The position numbers and the translations under genes were made by a program. A stretch of 64,000 nucleotides of DNA. Origin: UBA6168 sp964573725. GTDB taxonomy: Bacteria; Bacteroidota; Bacteroidia; Chitinophagales; Saprospiraceae. This document shows positions 62,496-64,000 of this stretch, in pieces. The stretch lies in contig CAZNLJ010000006.1 of the NCBI GenBank assembly GCA_964573725.1, positions 62,001 through 126,000 of the forward strand, in the 5' to 3' direction. The notes under the pieces are model-generated. The model made no database searches and had not been told where the DNA came from. It saw only the letters and a program-made list of their open reading frames with translations. Position 1 is the first letter of the stretch; the number at the start of each line of letters is the position of its first letter.

Positions 62496-63998
62496 TCAGC
62501 GGTCCACCTTGACGAAGGTCCCCCGGAAGGTGCCGTCCGGTCCCTCCATGTCAAGCAGGTAGGTTCCCGCCGGGAGGGATGACAGCTCCAGGCTGATTTG
62601 CCAGGTACCGTCCGCCGGAAGGACGGCGGCCTGCCTGTGACACAGGATGCCGTTCAGGTGGCTGATCCGAATCGAGGCTTTGCCGCCGGATATGCTCTTG
62701 CCCTCGAGCTGGAGCCGGTCTGTCGTCGGGTTGGGCAGGAGTTTGTAGGACAATTCCCCGGCACGGTGGCCGCTGAAGGAGACGATACCTCCCTCCTGGA
62801 CCTGAAAATCGTTGTGGTCGGAGACCGGGAAGTCGGGGCCGATGTTCACCCAGCGTTCCGCCGGATCTTTCCCGATGATGTCCACGGCAAGCCGATAGTT
62901 GCCGAATGGGAGGTCCGGGAAGGTGAAGCGGCCCTCGGCATCCGTCCGGTCGTGCAGGGCCGCTATGCCGGCGGCATCATACAGGACGATGTCGATACCT
63001 TCCAGGGGATTGCCGCGAGGACCGCCCCCCCCGTGAAAGCCTTCGCCGCTTACCGCACCGCCGATGCTTCCCGGGCCGCTGAGCACCTGGGCAGGTGCCA
63101 ACGTGATATCGAAGGAGCCGCCTCCGGTCGGATCGACCGGGCCGGCATCCGTCCACAGGGTGCCGCCGCCGATATAGGTCGGCAGGTAATCACCGGCATA
63201 AGGGGAAGTTTCCGACAAAGTCACCTTGACCAGGTAATTGCCCGGCGGCACCGCGTCGAAGTGGTAGCCGGACAGCAGGGTGACCGGGTCGTTGGCCAAT
63301 CCGGCGGTGCTCAGCGGAACCCATGCCCCGCCGGCGTCCACTTGCCATAATTCCGCCAGGCCCTCCAGGGCGGCCGTCTCGAGCGGATCGGTCAGGAGGA
63401 CGGTCCCCTGGATCGGATCGCCGGTGAAGGCCGTGTAATCGTAACAATCCGAAGCGGTACAACCGTTCGGGGTGGTGACGGTCACGCAATAGGTGCCGGA
63501 TTGGGCAGGGGTGATCGTCGGGGTGATTTCGCCGCTGCTCCAGGCGTAATGGTTGGCGAAGGGGGTGACGACGGCGACGAGCACCTGGTACCCGAAGGAA
63601 TCCTCCTCGAGGATGTGGACCTCACAGTTGGTGTTGGAGGCGAAAAGGGTCACGCATTCCGTGGCGGTGCATCCGGTGGCGTCCACGACCGTAACGCAGT
63701 AGGTCGCCGGGGCGGAAACGGGGGCCGGCACGGTGATATGCGGCGTCATCAGGTTCTGGGTATTCCACAGGTAGCTGAACGGGGCGGTTCCGGTAGCGGT
63801 CGCCACCAGGGTGTAGGTACCGTCCTGGTTGTCGGTGATGGTCATGAGGACACCGCACTGGCCGGGGTTGCCGATGGAGATGCAATCGGAATCGGTACAG
63901 CCGGACTGGTCGGTGATGGTCACACAATAGTCGGAGACGTTGGGGTCGAAGGGGATGACCTGGCTGGTCGACCCGTTGCTCCAGGCATAGCTGAACGG
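62496..63998 (-). CDS. T9SS type A protein with SprB-like repeats (5' partial)
   Basis: The C-terminal 500 residues of a secreted protein; the frame is open to the window edge. SprB-like repeats of about 80 aa, with 'GTAPFSYLW', 'PATYCVTVVDATGCTATECV' and 'SGTYCVTVTTPNGCTASDCY', are followed by two carboxypeptidase-regulatory/SdrD B-like domains (VLLTDPLETAALEGLAELW; NPLEGIDIVLYDAAGIAAL, then GRFTFPDLPFGNYRLAVDI) and a type A sorting domain (KLLPNPTTDRLQLEG to TFVKVDR). The visible part is a surface-exposed, probably glycine-rich adhesive protein. The frame lacks any start codon that could be the true N-terminus inside the window. Confidence 0.9.
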   Translation of the reverse strand, partial: PFSYAWSNGSTSQVIPFDPNVSDYCVTITDQSGCTDSDCISIGNPGQCGVLMTITDNQDGTYTLVATATGTAPFSYLWNTQNLMTPHITVPAPVSAPATYCVTVVDATGCTATECVTLFASNTNCEVHILEEDSFGYQVLVAVVTPFANHYAWSSGEITPTITPAQSGTYCVTVTTPNGCTASDCYDYTAFTGDPIQGTVLLTDPLETAALEGLAELWQVDAGGAWVPLSTAGLANDPVTLLSGYHFDAVPPGNYLVKVTLSETSPYAGDYLPTYIGGGTLWTDAGPVDPTGGGSFDITLAPAQVLSGPGSIGGAVSGEGFHGGGGPRGNPLEGIDIVLYDAAGIAALHDRTDAEGRFTFPDLPFGNYRLAVDIIGKDPAERWVNIGPDFPVSDHNDFQVQEGGIVSFSGHRAGELSYKLLPNPTTDRLQLEGKSISGGKASIRISHLNGILCHRQAAVLPADGTWQISLELSSLPAGTYLLDMEGPDGTFRGTFVKVDR

Positions 63999-64000
63999 GG

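Overview
The window is high-GC DNA from a Bacteroidota member, most likely of the Saprospiria (Saprospira/Lewinella/Haliscomenobacter-like). The evidence is seven proteins with type IX secretion (T9SS) C-terminal sorting domains, a SusC/SusD pair, a PorP/SprF protein, FecR, a VTC-DUF4956 pair, and promoters of the Bacteroidota type (-7 TAnnTTTG, weak -33 TTTG). No tRNA, rRNA, CRISPR array or intact transposase was seen. A run of exactly 100 N (32168-32267) marks a scaffold gap, so this is a draft or metagenome assembly.

Layout: 1-4.7 kb has the 3' end of a T9SS type B protein, a Rep_3-type replication initiator, an RluA pseudouridine synthase, a MarR regulator, a patatin phospholipase and a lone FecR-like protein. 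4.7-7.6 kb holds a 511-aa helical protein of unknown function whose 3' end overlaps, tail to tail, an unlisted 40-codon double-glycine leader peptide gene. 7.7-13 kb has a 1471-aa Cys-rich T9SS protein and a Na+/Ca2+ exchanger. 13.6-21.9 kb is a SusC-SusD-FG-GAP/ASPIC uptake locus. 22-26.4 kb has YceI, then a hybrid histidine kinase overlapping a response-regulator adenylate cyclase. 26.4-32.1 kb has a PhyH dioxygenase, a secreted FAD oxidoreductase, a TspO-like membrane protein and FtsH.

32-33.4 kb is gene-free but structured: a 169-bp tandem duplication of the ftsH tail broken by the gap, a candidate ncRNA with its own promoter and terminator, palindromes, and a promoter/leader element that recurs inverted at 60.5 kb. 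33.4-35.3 kb has hpd and a PAP2 phosphatase. 35.5-41.2 kb is one 1908-aa repetitive T9SS adhesin. 41.2-42.9 kb has a T9SS protein and a stand-alone TonB plug lipoprotein. 43.3-45.8 kb is a membrane-fusion protein-VTC-DUF4956 operon. 45.9-46.35 kb carries two 226-bp tandem repeats. 46.6-51.3 kb has an M28 peptidase and a SNF2 helicase. 51.5-59.5 kb is a three-gene surface module (giant T9SS type B protein, PorP/SprF, OmpA/PD40). 59.6-64 kb has DDAH, a GMC oxidoreductase and the 3' part of another T9SS protein.

The theme is cell-surface biology: secreted and anchored repeat proteins, TonB uptake and envelope signalling. The observations most worth pursuing are the peptide gene beside the 511-aa protein, the orphan ncRNA, the duplicated promoter/leader element, and the 169-bp array at the assembly gap. 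None of these was checked against databases.
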